64,000 bases of DNA from Rheinheimera hassiensis (lineage in GTDB: Bacteria; Pseudomonadota; Gammaproteobacteria; Enterobacterales; Alteromonadaceae). Below the pieces are notes generated by a model. That model was not told the DNA's origin. It saw only the letters and a list, made by a program, of their open reading frames with translations, and did no database searches. Of the stretch, positions 8,248 to 16,714 are shown piece after piece. The translations under genes and the position numbers were made by a program. Each line of letters starts with the position of its first letter. Position 1 is the first letter of the stretch. The stretch lies in contig NZ_JAKUJZ010000001.1 in NCBI RefSeq assembly GCF_022436675.1, positions 558,001-622,000 of the forward strand, in the 5' to 3' direction.

Positions 8248-8618
8248 ACCACTTTACCCTCTTTCTTAAATACTCTTGCGGCTTTAAGCGCCATCTCTTC
8301 CAGTAAACCTTTATACTTATCTATTGGCATATTCTGAATTGGGGCGATGCAGTAGTGATGTGCTTTGTCTTGCACCAACTTCAGCCCCACCGGCGGCTGT
8401 GTATTCGGCGGAAAGCGCCACACCCAGCCCGTCATTGGCGATTCGTTCATACCTTGCCTGTCATACACACTGACGCCTTTACCATTTGCGACTATAACAG
8501 TAACACCGTTGATTGACATTGTATCAACGTCACGAGGACGTACGTTAGACAACTTAGGTGAATTGGCATTGCCAAGGCGGAATATTTCCTCTGGCACTAG
8601 ATAAAACTCTAATTTCAT
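8244..8618 (-). CDS. Tse2-like toxin (putative ADP-ribosyltransferase-fold)
   Basis: 124 aa. The C-terminal half matches what I recall of Pseudomonas Tse2, a cytoplasmic toxin with an ADP-ribosyltransferase-like fold. Shared landmarks are GVSVYDRQG (48-56; Tse2 GTSVFDRAG), W-RFPPNTQPPVGLKLVQD (67-84; Tse2 VIPDGTDIPPDLKVKQD) and HHYCIAPIQNMPIDKYKGLL (87-105 region; Tse2 THYTIMPAKPMYREVLMGHL). The N-terminal EIFRLGNANSPKLSNVR (11-27) looks like the NAD-binding arm of such folds. No signal peptide. A ribosome site AAGGA precedes the ATG. It heads an operon with three small acidic proteins; no type VI secretion gene is visible, so it probably works as a chromosomal toxin-antitoxin rather than an effector. 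Recognition is by eye. Confidence 0.72.
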   Translation of the reverse strand: MKLEFYLVPEEIFRLGNANSPKLSNVRPRDVDTMSINGVTVIVANGKGVSVYDRQGMNESPMTGWVWRFPPNTQPPVGLKLVQDKAHHYCIAPIQNMPIDKYKGLLEEMALKAARVFKKEGKVV

Positions 8619-8708
8619 AAAAATTCCTTCTCTTTTCGTTGGTAACTTAAAGATGACGGCATTATCACCGCACTACGAAAACACAAAAAAAACACTAAAT
8701 TTACAAAT

Positions 8709-8743
8709 TAATGCATTATGCTTGCTTGCAATGTTTATGGAAA
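8709..8743 (-). promoter_or_regulatory. Candidate promoter and palindromic operator of the toxin cassette
   Basis: Reading the minus strand, TTTCCA (8743-8738) and CATAAT (8720-8715) are separated by 17 bases and make a plausible sigma70 promoter about 100 bases before the toxin start. A perfect 10-bp palindrome TAATGCATTA (8709-8718) overlaps the -10 box, where a repressor would block transcription. The surrounding 288-base gap (8619-8906) is AT-rich and holds no other gene I can see. Autoregulation by one of the small proteins is possible but unproven. Confidence 0.4.
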
Positions 8744-8906
8744 GTTAAATTTTTGATGTTTAAAGTGTCAGCAGTATCTATCAGAAATAGTAAATGTTTT
8801 GAGATTTAGAGTTTGCTACGCGGACAATAACCTAGGCGATACTGAAGCTTTTGGAACGGTAAATCCCAGAACTATAGCGCCAGCCCGTGCTGTTGGCGGC
8901 AATACT

Positions 8907-11804
8907 TCAGCTTGTAGAATTGCCAACTTGTTGCCTTGCGAACTCAGCTTGTAAAGCTGCAAGTTCTGAGTCACGACGATGATAGCCTGTTTCTGTAATT
9001 AACTTGGCCGCAGCGTTTATATGGTTTGCCAAGTCAGACGCGCGGCTGTTGTTCTTATATCCCACATTCTCGCCGGCAAGGGTAGAAGCCATACTCGACT
9101 CTGCAATCAATAGTCGAGCCATCTCCAAATGATAATCAGTCAAGTGTAGTTTCATTCCGCTTCCTGCCGCGATATCAAATACTTCTTTTAAATCCAGGCG
9201 GGCAAGAGTGAAATCGCGAGCATGGCGATATTTTTCAGCACGAGAAAGTAAGCCACCAAGTAACATCGATTGCTGGCCTGCTGCACGTAGACCAAGCACA
9301 GCATCCTCCAGCCAGCAGGTAGCTTGTTTCAAAAGCTCATTTGATAAAATACAATCACTTAAATCTCCTGTGTAAGCTTGCTGCAGATAACTGCGGCCAA
9401 GACTAAGTTGATCTAAAGCAATACTTAGCAGTGAGGCCCCCTCCTGCTTTGCCCACTCCAGCGCCAGTGTCGCCCGTTCCAGAACCTCCTTTGCGCCCCC
9501 TTGTGCTAACAGCAGCTCACAATAACGAAAACCTTGCACTGAATATAAACATGGAAACTGAGGTTGGTGTCGTTTTTGGAGCTGTTCGGCTTCCTGAAAC
9601 AAGGCAAGAGCAGCGGTAATGTTCCCAGCTTGATGTAAAGCATCTGCTTGGGTCGTCCGGAAAGCAGAAGTAAAAAAAATGTTATCTGACTTATCGGCAT
9701 ATTGCCAGCTAGAAGAACCATTCTCAACCGCTTGCGCTACCTCTCCTAAAATGAGCTGTAGCTCACTAAGATTACAAGCTCCCTTAGCTGCTTCTTTCCA
9801 GTTTTTTTGCCGTAAAGCTATATCAATACTTGCTTGAACAGGGCCTAATGCTTCATGTAATCGGCCCAGGGCCCGCAAGCAAAACCCTGCATTACCTAAC
9901 ATTTGAAGTTGCCACAAGTCTTTTAGCTTTGCAGACGGCTTATGCCACACTTCAGTAAAAAAACAAGCTGTAATGGCAAGATCATCACTGAAAGCTCCGA
10001 GCTTTTTGACATTATAAGCCTCTTCCTTACGAGAAATTCGGGAATAATACACTTCTGTTAATGCTCTCTGATGCAATCCAGCAGCGCACCCATGGGTTAC
10101 TGCGTGGAACAATGGCCGCATTTCGTCCAATGTATCTGGATAAAGTTTCGGCGATAACCCTTTGTAATATTCATACAATTTTTTATGTGCTTGCTGCCAA
10201 ACTTGAGGCTGATTCTGCTCCAGTTGTTTACCAAAATATTCACGGATTAGCGGATGACAGTCGAGCAATTCGTCCCTACCTTCGTGTATGGATAATAAAC
10301 GGTGCTTCTCTCGCAGGTCACGAATAGCAACCTTCCATGCCTTGAGTGGAATTTTATCTGTTAAACCTGGAAGCTGTGCTTTCCAGAGCACTTCAAGCAC
10401 TTCAGCTTCAATCGGGTGGTCAAACAAGCTTAGCAAATACAGCAGTTGCAATTCCGGCGTATCTTTCAACCATGTTTTATATGCCTGCATAACTTTAAAG
10501 GCATGCCTTTCAACATCGGTGTAGGCTTCTTCACCAAACAACTCATCCAGTGTGTCGCGTTTAAGAATGTCACCATCCAGATAAATGGTAAGCGCATTGC
10601 CCAGTAAGTGCAGTGCCAGCGCATGGCAACCATATTCATTTACCGCTTTAAGCAGCGCAGCATCGCTGCCCGTTACATGTAGGGATTTCAATAGTTTTAC
10701 GCCATCTTGCTCATCAAGATTTTGTAAATCATAAGAAATAACAGCTGGCTGTGAGTGGCCACTGAGTTCACGTATTGCAATCCGGGTAGTAATAATGCAT
10801 AGGCTAGAGTGCTTAGCGGCGAGCGATTTCAATAATGCCCGCAATGTTCTGTCTTTTAGCTCCCCTCGTACCACGGAACTGGAATGCTGCAGAGGTTCAA
10901 ATCCATCAAGTATCAATAAGCAATTTTGCTGACGCAGAAGATCTGCCAGATACTCACCCATCTGTTCTGGTTGGTTAGCAAAATCAGTGATAGTTTTAGA
11001 TGGATCAAGTAGCTCAAACACACGACTGTAAAACAAGGTAGCACTAGGCTGCTTTTCTTCACTCGCACCTTGTGAATAAAATGACCAGGCAATAAGCTTT
11101 TCAGGTTGAACTTGATCCAACCAGTAACGCAGCATCTTAGTTTTGCCGGTACCGCCTGGAGCAATAAATTGAATAATGTTGGTGGTGCCGTTTTCCAGAG
11201 CATCACTAAGCAGTTTAAGTTCAGCTTCGCGCCCAAAGAACCCACCTGAAACTGTCGGCAGACGGTCAGAATAGATTCGACCAACCGTGGCGTTTTTCAA
11301 ACCACTGTTTTGAGGCGGAAAATGTTTTACGCTGCCAAGTGGCCTGGCTTCTGTTAGTGGCTGAGCAGTAAGAACTCGATATAATTCTTCATACTGCTTA
11401 CCAAAGTAGTAAGTACTGCCAGATTTCAATATTAAAGGCACATGATCAATATGGCCGTTGTCAGTCAGTACAGGGATAAATTTGTTATTTTGTTGAAACT
11501 GGTCATATAAAGTTTGCGAAATAATAACTCCCTCAAAGTTTACTCCGCGTCCTCCTTCACGGTCTTCTCCTCTGAATCGGCGTAGATACAGTTGTGTACA
11601 CACAATCAGCACAAAGTTGGCGCTTTCAATTTGCTTCTCCATCCACCGTTGCCAGCCCTCTTTGGGCTGGCCATTAACGTACTGGTCAATGAAGCTATCG
11701 ACGCCGTCGTTTCGCAACTGATCCGACAACGCCAGTATCTTTTGCTTATGCTCGGCAGAGTCGTGGCTGTAGCTAATAAATACTTTTGGAGGATTTACGG
11801 ACAT
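8907..11804 (-). CDS. SEFIR (TIR-like) domain STAND-type NTPase with TPR-like repeats, probable defence sensor
   Basis: 965 aa in three parts. Residues 5-145 are a SEFIR/TIR-like domain (PKVFISYSHDS ... DGVDSFIDQY ... ANFVLIVCTQLYLRRF). Residues 185-480 are a STAND-type NTPase with Walker A APGGTGKT (215-222) and Walker B LLILDG (296-301). The rest (about 540-965) is a long helical solenoid with TPR-like segments (LGNAGFCLRALGRLHEALGPV, ALALFQEAEQLQ). This effector-NTPase-repeat layout is typical of bacterial STAND proteins that sense a ligand through the repeats, oligomerise and activate the N-terminal domain; several such proteins abort phage infection. No cognate partner is adjacent other than the Tse2-like cassette 288 bases downstream on the same strand. 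Less GC-rich than flanking genes, consistent with acquisition. Target and enzyme activity unknown. Confidence 0.85.
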   Translation of the reverse strand: MSVNPPKVFISYSHDSAEHKQKILALSDQLRNDGVDSFIDQYVNGQPKEGWQRWMEKQIESANFVLIVCTQLYLRRFRGEDREGGRGVNFEGVIISQTLYDQFQQNNKFIPVLTDNGHIDHVPLILKSGSTYYFGKQYEELYRVLTAQPLTEARPLGSVKHFPPQNSGLKNATVGRIYSDRLPTVSGGFFGREAELKLLSDALENGTTNIIQFIAPGGTGKTKMLRYWLDQVQPEKLIAWSFYSQGASEEKQPSATLFYSRVFELLDPSKTITDFANQPEQMGEYLADLLRQQNCLLILDGFEPLQHSSSVVRGELKDRTLRALLKSLAAKHSSLCIITTRIAIRELSGHSQPAVISYDLQNLDEQDGVKLLKSLHVTGSDAALLKAVNEYGCHALALHLLGNALTIYLDGDILKRDTLDELFGEEAYTDVERHAFKVMQAYKTWLKDTPELQLLYLLSLFDHPIEAEVLEVLWKAQLPGLTDKIPLKAWKVAIRDLREKHRLLSIHEGRDELLDCHPLIREYFGKQLEQNQPQVWQQAHKKLYEYYKGLSPKLYPDTLDEMRPLFHAVTHGCAAGLHQRALTEVYYSRISRKEEAYNVKKLGAFSDDLAITACFFTEVWHKPSAKLKDLWQLQMLGNAGFCLRALGRLHEALGPVQASIDIALRQKNWKEAAKGACNLSELQLILGEVAQAVENGSSSWQYADKSDNIFFTSAFRTTQADALHQAGNITAALALFQEAEQLQKRHQPQFPCLYSVQGFRYCELLLAQGGAKEVLERATLALEWAKQEGASLLSIALDQLSLGRSYLQQAYTGDLSDCILSNELLKQATCWLEDAVLGLRAAGQQSMLLGGLLSRAEKYRHARDFTLARLDLKEVFDIAAGSGMKLHLTDYHLEMARLLIAESSMASTLAGENVGYKNNSRASDLANHINAAAKLITETGYHRRDSELAALQAEFARQQVGNSTS

Positions 11805-11990
11805 AGCACTAACTATCCTTGTAAATATATGACAGCATCATAGCGCGAAGCAGCATACAGCTCAAAATACTGTAACAACTGACAACTTTGCTGACTTTAA
11901 GATTTTCTCATTATCGTCTGCCAACATAAATTCATTCATAACTTCCGCATAGAACGAAAATCACTGCAGAACCAGCTGCACAACGAGCTT

Positions 11991-12256
11991 TCAATGTAAC
12001 AACGCCTCAACCACCTGCTGCTTTAACGTCTCAGCGATATCGCGGCCTGCAATGCCTTCGGTCAGCACCAGCGTTACCATCTGCCTCGGCTTGCAGGGAA
12101 AAATATTCGGTGCATTCACCTTCTGCAGTCGTCGAGGTCAGAGTTTGTTTAATCTGCAGTTGCTGTGGGTTGGTTATTGCCGCTCGACGCTATGTTGGCT
12201 GTAAGGAAACGCTCCAAGCCACACAGAACGAACAATAAGATCAGTATGTCACGCAT
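11991..12256 (-). pseudogene. Decayed small exported-protein gene upstream of argA
   Basis: Three overlapping frames together read as one short protein broken by two frameshifts. Frame one from ATG at 12256 gives MRDILILLFVLCGLERFLTA, a signal-peptide or membrane-like start, and stops after about 35 codons. Frame two, picked up near 12150, gives QLQIKQTLTSTTAEGECTEY and continues FSLQAEADGNAG. Frame three gives VTLVLTEGIAGRDIAETLKQ and ends VVEALLH with the stop at 11991-11993. The good coding character on each side of the shifts argues for a degraded gene rather than noise. Family not recognised. The stretch 11805-12424 contains this remnant and the argA leader and nothing else I can support. 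Confidence 0.55.
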
Positions 12257-12275
12257 GCCCAGCTATAGCACAAAA

Positions 12276-12293
12276 AAAGAATAAATATGCTTA
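12276..12293. promoter_or_regulatory. Candidate ArgR box upstream of argA
   Basis: AAAGAATAAATATGCTTA matches the ArgR operator consensus AATGAATAATTATTCATA at 14 of 18 positions by my count. It lies about 130 bases before the argA start, a sensible place for arginine repression. A single box is weak evidence, since ArgR usually binds pairs, and the surrounding sequence is AT-rich. Confidence 0.35.
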
Positions 12294-12424
12294 AAAAGTA
12301 GATATACACCCACTAATCACCTAAAATGCCGCTTTTATCGCAGCTACTGTTGGCATTTTGTCATCTTGCTGCCATCTTTAAGCCTTACACCTGTGTTGTC
12401 TTTTCAGAAGGAAGCCCCAAGCCC

Positions 12425-13744
12425 GTGCGCACTACTGAACTTGTTTCCGGTTTTCGTCAGTCTGCCCCTTATGTTAATGCTCACCGCGGCAAAACCTTTG
12501 TGGTCATGCTCGGTGGTGAAGCTATTAGCCAAAGCGGTTTTCGCAGCATTATTAACGACATTGCCCTACTAAACAGCCTGGGCATTAAAATTGTGCTGGT
12601 GTATGGCGCCAGGCCTCAAATTAATGCGGCACTGCAGCAAGCCGGCTTAGAGCCTACTTACCATAACCGCGTGCGGGTAACCGATGACGACTCGTTTAAA
12701 CTGATTAAGCAAGTCGCTGGTGCGCTGCAACTGGATATAACTGCCCGGCTGTCGATGAGTTTAAGCAATACCCCGATGCAAGGCGCGCAAATTAACGTGG
12801 TAAGCGGTAACTTTGTTATCGCCCAGCCACTGGGTGTCGACGAAGGTATCGATTATCACCATAGCGGCCGGGTACGCCGTATTGATGCGGCCGGTATCCG
12901 CCGCCAGCTGGATAATAACGGCATAGTGCTGATGGGGCCAATAGCGGCCTCGGTTACCGGTGAAAGCTTTAACCTTACCGCCGAAGATATTGCTACCCAG
13001 GTCGCGGTAAAACTGAAAGCCGACAAAATGATTGGCTTTAGTGAAATTGGCGGTATCGTTGGCGAAAATGGCGAGATAACGGCAGAGTTAATGCCAAACT
13101 ACGCCGAAAGAATTATGCTGGAGATGGAGCAGCAACCCAATGCCTGCCCCGGTACACTGGCGTTTTTGCATGCCGCTATTACTGCCTGCCGCTCCGGTGT
13201 GCCACGCTGCCACTTAGTTAGCTACGACGAAGATGGCGCCCTGCTGCAGGAGCTGTTCTCGCGTGATGGTATCGGTACACAAATTGTTACCGAATCGGCA
13301 GAAAAACTACGCGCAGCCACTATTTCAGATATCGGCGGTATTCTGGATTTGATCAGGCCGCTGGAGCAGCAAGGCCTGCTGGTGCGCCGCTCCCGTGAAC
13401 AACTGGAGATGGAAATAAACCAGTTTACCTTAATTGAACGCGATGGCTTAGTGATTGGCTGTGCGGCACTGTATCCGTTCCCGGAAGAAAATGTCGGCGA
13501 ATTTGCCTGTCTGGCAGTGCACCCGGATTACCGCGATGCCGACCGCGGCAGTCTGCTGCTAAAAAGCATTATTCAGCAAGCGCGGCAGCGTAAGTACGAC
13601 AAACTGTTTGCCCTGACCACCCGCAGCATTCACTGGTTTTTAGAACAAGGCTTTGAGCTGTTAACGGTAGACGATTTACCGGCACAGAAAAAGCAGCTAT
13701 ATAACTACCAGCGCCGCTCTAAAATTCTGGCGATTACGCTGTAA
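12425..13744 (+). CDS. argA: Amino-acid N-acetyltransferase (N-acetylglutamate synthase)
   Basis: First step of arginine biosynthesis: transfers acetyl from acetyl-CoA to glutamate. 439 aa from a GTG start. The amino-acid-kinase-like domain fills roughly residues 20-280 ([15 protein letters not shown] ... [10 protein letters not shown]), and a C-terminal GNAT acetyltransferase domain (about 290-435, [20 protein letters not shown]) follows. Upstream in-frame ATG codons from 12326 would add 33 residues unlike the family. The GTG gives the usual start [21 protein letters not shown], has an AGAAGGAAG ribosome site about 10 bases before it, and gives a length near E. coli ArgA (443). Probably ArgR-repressed. 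It ends one base before the convergent gene at 13745. Confidence 0.95.
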   Translation: MRTTELVSGFRQSAPYVNAHRGKTFVVMLGGEAISQSGFRSIINDIALLNSLGIKIVLVYGARPQINAALQQAGLEPTYHNRVRVTDDDSFKLIKQVAGALQLDITARLSMSLSNTPMQGAQINVVSGNFVIAQPLGVDEGIDYHHSGRVRRIDAAGIRRQLDNNGIVLMGPIAASVTGESFNLTAEDIATQVAVKLKADKMIGFSEIGGIVGENGEITAELMPNYAERIMLEMEQQPNACPGTLAFLHAAITACRSGVPRCHLVSYDEDGALLQELFSRDGIGTQIVTESAEKLRAATISDIGGILDLIRPLEQQGLLVRRSREQLEMEINQFTLIERDGLVIGCAALYPFPEENVGEFACLAVHPDYRDADRGSLLLKSIIQQARQRKYDKLFALTTRSIHWFLEQGFELLTVDDLPAQKKQLYNYQRRSKILAITL

Positions 13745-14815
13745 TCAGCCCGGCTGTTGTATCTGCGCGGCAACCTGCTGGCCCAGGGCCCGCGCAGTAG
13801 TCCATTTACCACCCGACACTGTTAACAACTGGCCCTGCCAGCTAAGCTGATATTCGCGGCTGGCTTTGCTGGCATTGGCTGTGCCCCCAAGCAAAGGCCG
13901 TACACCGGCAAAATCTGCCAGCACTGCATCGCGCTGGCGCGCCGGTAAAAAGTAGTGATTGTATACACCAAGCAGGTAATCACGCTCGGCATCAGAGCAG
14001 ACTATAGCCTCATCCAACTGCTGGCGCACTTCGGTGGTGCCTAGCAAGGTTTTGCCCTGATACGGCAACACAAACACAATCCGCGCTTCGCCCGGCACTT
14101 CCAGCATATGGCCGTAACGGCTGATTGGCGGCAGCAATAAATGGCTGCCGCGCACTAAGTCCAGCGGTTGCTGCGGCAAGTCCGATTGCTGCAACAGCTG
14201 CTGGCTCCAGGGCCCGGCCACGTTTACTATGCGGTCAAACTGCTGCCAGCCGTTGTTAAGCAATATCTTGCCATCTGTTGTTACCTGCTGCACCGGGCTA
14301 TGCTCAAAAATGCGCACCCCGGCTTTAGTACACTGCCGCGCCATCCACAGACCCAGCTTTTGGTCGTCCATCTGGCCATCAAAAAACAGATAAGCCCCGG
14401 TTAACCCTTCGCTTTTCAATTGTGGCGAACAGCGCAGTGCCTGCGCAGCCGTTAACCAGCGATGGCGGCCAATACCTTTTCTGCCGGCAAAAGTGTCATA
14501 CAGCCACAGGCCTATTTTTAGCTGCCAGCGGGCGCGGCGCGAGTTATTATACAGCGGATACAAAATGGGCAGGCGGCGGGTTAACTGCGGCGCTTTTTTT
14601 AACCACCAGCGCCGCTCTTGCAAAGCCTCGCGCACCAGACGGAATTCACCCTGTTCTAAATAGCGCAGACCGCCATGCAGCAGCTTCGAGGAGGCCTGGC
14701 TGGTAGCCTGCATCAGGCCGTCCCGCTCAAACAGGCTAACATCATGCCCGGCCAGCGCCAGTTGCCAGGCGCTGCTTAAGCCATTAATGCCTCCGCCCAC
14801 TACTGCTATTTTCAT
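13745..14815 (-). CDS. GlpD-like FAD-dependent glycerol-3-phosphate dehydrogenase homologue, short form
   Basis: FAD-binding oxidoreductase of the DAO/GlpD family, 356 aa. It begins with the dinucleotide-binding motif VVGGGINGLSSAWQLALAG, followed by the GlpD-like stretch SSKLLHGGLRYLEQGEFRLV, RGSHLLLP and GGKWTTARALGQQV. These are hallmarks of aerobic glycerol-3-phosphate dehydrogenase, which passes electrons to quinones at the membrane. E. coli GlpD is about 500 aa; this protein lacks the whole C-terminal helical domain, ending soon after the GGKWTT motif. It may therefore be a divergent subfamily with another 2-hydroxy-acid or glycerol-phosphate substrate. It lies 12 bases downstream of proB in the same direction, so the two look co-transcribed, an unexpected pairing. 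Confidence 0.8.
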   Translation of the reverse strand: MKIAVVGGGINGLSSAWQLALAGHDVSLFERDGLMQATSQASSKLLHGGLRYLEQGEFRLVREALQERRWWLKKAPQLTRRLPILYPLYNNSRRARWQLKIGLWLYDTFAGRKGIGRHRWLTAAQALRCSPQLKSEGLTGAYLFFDGQMDDQKLGLWMARQCTKAGVRIFEHSPVQQVTTDGKILLNNGWQQFDRIVNVAGPWSQQLLQQSDLPQQPLDLVRGSHLLLPPISRYGHMLEVPGEARIVFVLPYQGKTLLGTTEVRQQLDEAIVCSDAERDYLLGVYNHYFLPARQRDAVLADFAGVRPLLGGTANASKASREYQLSWQGQLLTVSGGKWTTARALGQQVAAQIQQPG

Positions 14816-14827
14816 CCGGTATCTGCC

Positions 14828-15940
14828 TTAGTTTGTCAGTGCAATATCATCGCGGTGTACCACTTCCTCGCTGGGGCAAAACCCCAGTGTGTCAGCAATT
14901 TGCTGGCTGTGTAAGCCTTTAATTAACTGTAGTTCAGTTGCGCTGTACTGGCAGATACCTTTTGCCAGTTGCTTGCCACCGCTGTCACACAACCAGATAG
15001 CGTCGCCTTTATCAAACTGACCAGTTACCGCGGTAACGCCCTTTGCCAGCAAAGAAGCGCCCTTATGCAACAGTGCCTGCACTGCACCACTGTCCAGTAC
15101 AATACTGCCATGGCTTTTCAGGCTGTGCAGCAGCCAGTGTTTTTTTGCACTGAGCCGGTCTTGCTGGCGTACAAATAACGTACCGGCCTGCTCACCTTTG
15201 AGTAAAGCATCAAAACTTTCGGCTTTCTGGCCGTTAATAATCAAAGTATCTACGCCCAGCCGGGTAGCTTTTTCTGCTGCCTGAATTTTGGTTACCATGC
15301 CGCCGGTACCAATAGCGTGGTGGCTGCCGCCTGCCATGGCATAAATGGCGGCATCAACCTGCTCTACTCTGGGGATAAACCGCGCATCTGGTGTAGTTCT
15401 TGGGTTGGCACTGTACAGCCCGTCAATATCCGAGCAAATAATCAGTACATCCGCATCAACCAATACCGCCACCATCGCGGCCAGGTTGTCGTTGTCACCT
15501 ACTTTCAGCTCCGCCGTAGCAACACTGTCGTTTTCATTCACAACCGGCAGTATCTGGTTCGCCAGCAAGGTACGCAGCGTATTGTCGATATTAAGATACC
15601 GGCGCCGGTCGGCCAGATCATCATGTGTCAGTAAAATCTGGGCGCAACGGAAATCAAATAAATGGCTCCAGGTGGCCATCATCTGGGTTTGGCCTACGGC
15701 GGCCATAGCTTGTTTAATATTGATAGGTAACGGATGGTGTGAAAAAGCAATGGCCGAACGCCCGGCGGCGACACTGCCGGAAGACACCAACACCACTTCA
15801 ACGCCTAGCTGACGGCATTCGCTGATAAAGCGCGCAATAGCGAGTAAATAACGGGTAGAACACCCTTTGGCATCGGGGGAGATCAGCGCACTGCCAACCT
15901 TGATCACAATGCGCCGCCAGGCTGAATTTAACATAGACAC
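14828..15940 (-). CDS. proB: Glutamate 5-kinase
   Basis: Phosphorylates glutamate to gamma-glutamyl phosphate, the first step of proline synthesis, in the cytoplasm. 370 aa, close to E. coli ProB (367). The amino-acid-kinase domain opens with RRIVIKVGSALIS, has VVLVSSGSVAAGR and NENDSVATAELKVGDNDNLA, and reaches about residue 255. A C-terminal PUA domain follows (about 275-360, GSIVLDSGAVQALLHKGASLLAKGV). The usual partner proA is not in the window. The gene is followed closely by the GlpD-like gene. Confidence 0.95.
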   Translation of the reverse strand: MSMLNSAWRRIVIKVGSALISPDAKGCSTRYLLAIARFISECRQLGVEVVLVSSGSVAAGRSAIAFSHHPLPINIKQAMAAVGQTQMMATWSHLFDFRCAQILLTHDDLADRRRYLNIDNTLRTLLANQILPVVNENDSVATAELKVGDNDNLAAMVAVLVDADVLIICSDIDGLYSANPRTTPDARFIPRVEQVDAAIYAMAGGSHHAIGTGGMVTKIQAAEKATRLGVDTLIINGQKAESFDALLKGEQAGTLFVRQQDRLSAKKHWLLHSLKSHGSIVLDSGAVQALLHKGASLLAKGVTAVTGQFDKGDAIWLCDSGGKQLAKGICQYSATELQLIKGLHSQQIADTLGFCPSEEVVHRDDIALTN

Positions 15941-15995
15941 ACCTTCACGCTGCTGTAGTGGCAGCAGCTTAAAGTTCAGGCGTCTATATGTCTAT

Positions 15996-16514
15996 TTAAT
16001 TTTGAGAGCGGGCTACTTTTACCTCACAGTTGCCGGGCGACAAATGGGTAAAGCCGCCATAAGCAGCAATAATCAGTTGCTCGTCAGTAAGTTTTCTTAC
16101 CTGCCAGCTAACCTGGCCACTACCGAAAGCCGGGTGGTCAATAACAAAAGAGCCTGGGGTCTGACGAATAGCATATTTAAAGGTGTCTTGGCGTTGGCCC
16201 TGGCTGATATGCTGCACCATCTGCCGCTCGCTGAAAATCCAGGTTTTACGCATGGCGCTGTCCAGCGTAACAGTGCCGTCAGCCACAACAGAAGTGCCTA
16301 TTTCGCACCAACTGCCAGAAATTAACTGATTAATATCCACGGCCTGTTGTTCACCAAAGCGAATATCTACTTTTACTTCGTCACCACCACGGCAAGGCTC
16401 GCCCTGAAATACCACGTCACCATTAGCAGCCGTACATTTATATACTTCAGCACTGATATAAGGCGCAACCAGCAGACTGGCGAGCGGTAAATATAACCGT
16501 ATCATTATTGTCAT
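15996..16514 (-). CDS. Exported protein with N-terminal DUF4124-like domain
   Basis: 172 aa with a signal peptide (MTIMIRLYLPLASLLVAPYISA) leading into EVYKCTAANGDVVFQGEPC, a short segment typical of the DUF4124 family common in proteobacterial periplasmic proteins. Four cysteines (KC, PC, WC, NC) may form two disulfides. The rest is a beta-rich domain I do not recognise. It sits alone between proB and a divergent OmpA-like lipoprotein gene. Function unknown. Confidence 0.75.
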   Translation of the reverse strand: MTIMIRLYLPLASLLVAPYISAEVYKCTAANGDVVFQGEPCRGGDEVKVDIRFGEQQAVDINQLISGSWCEIGTSVVADGTVTLDSAMRKTWIFSERQMVQHISQGQRQDTFKYAIRQTPGSFVIDHPAFGSGQVSWQVRKLTDEQLIIAAYGGFTHLSPGNCEVKVARSQN

Positions 16515-16714
16515 TATTCAATCCCTTAGTGCACACTGGCAAACTGCGTGCAGACAAAATCCTGCTTACAATACTGAAAAAACCACCTAAAGTGAATCAT
16601 GCTTACATAAATATACAAAATAGCAACAAAAGCTTTTTCTTAGTTCCGTTATAGTTCAGCCCGAATTCAGCTGTCAGCACTATGCTAAACAGAATAATTT
16701 ATCGGGAGTTTCTT

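Noticed and set aside
7463..8618. Type VI secretion effector-immunity locus in the strict sense
   Set aside because: No VgrG, Hcp, PAAR or baseplate genes were seen, so secretion of the toxin is not supported.
12326..12424. Longer N-terminus of ArgA beginning at an upstream ATG
   Set aside because: The added 33 residues do not resemble any ArgA; the GTG at 12425 has a proper ribosome site and gives family length.
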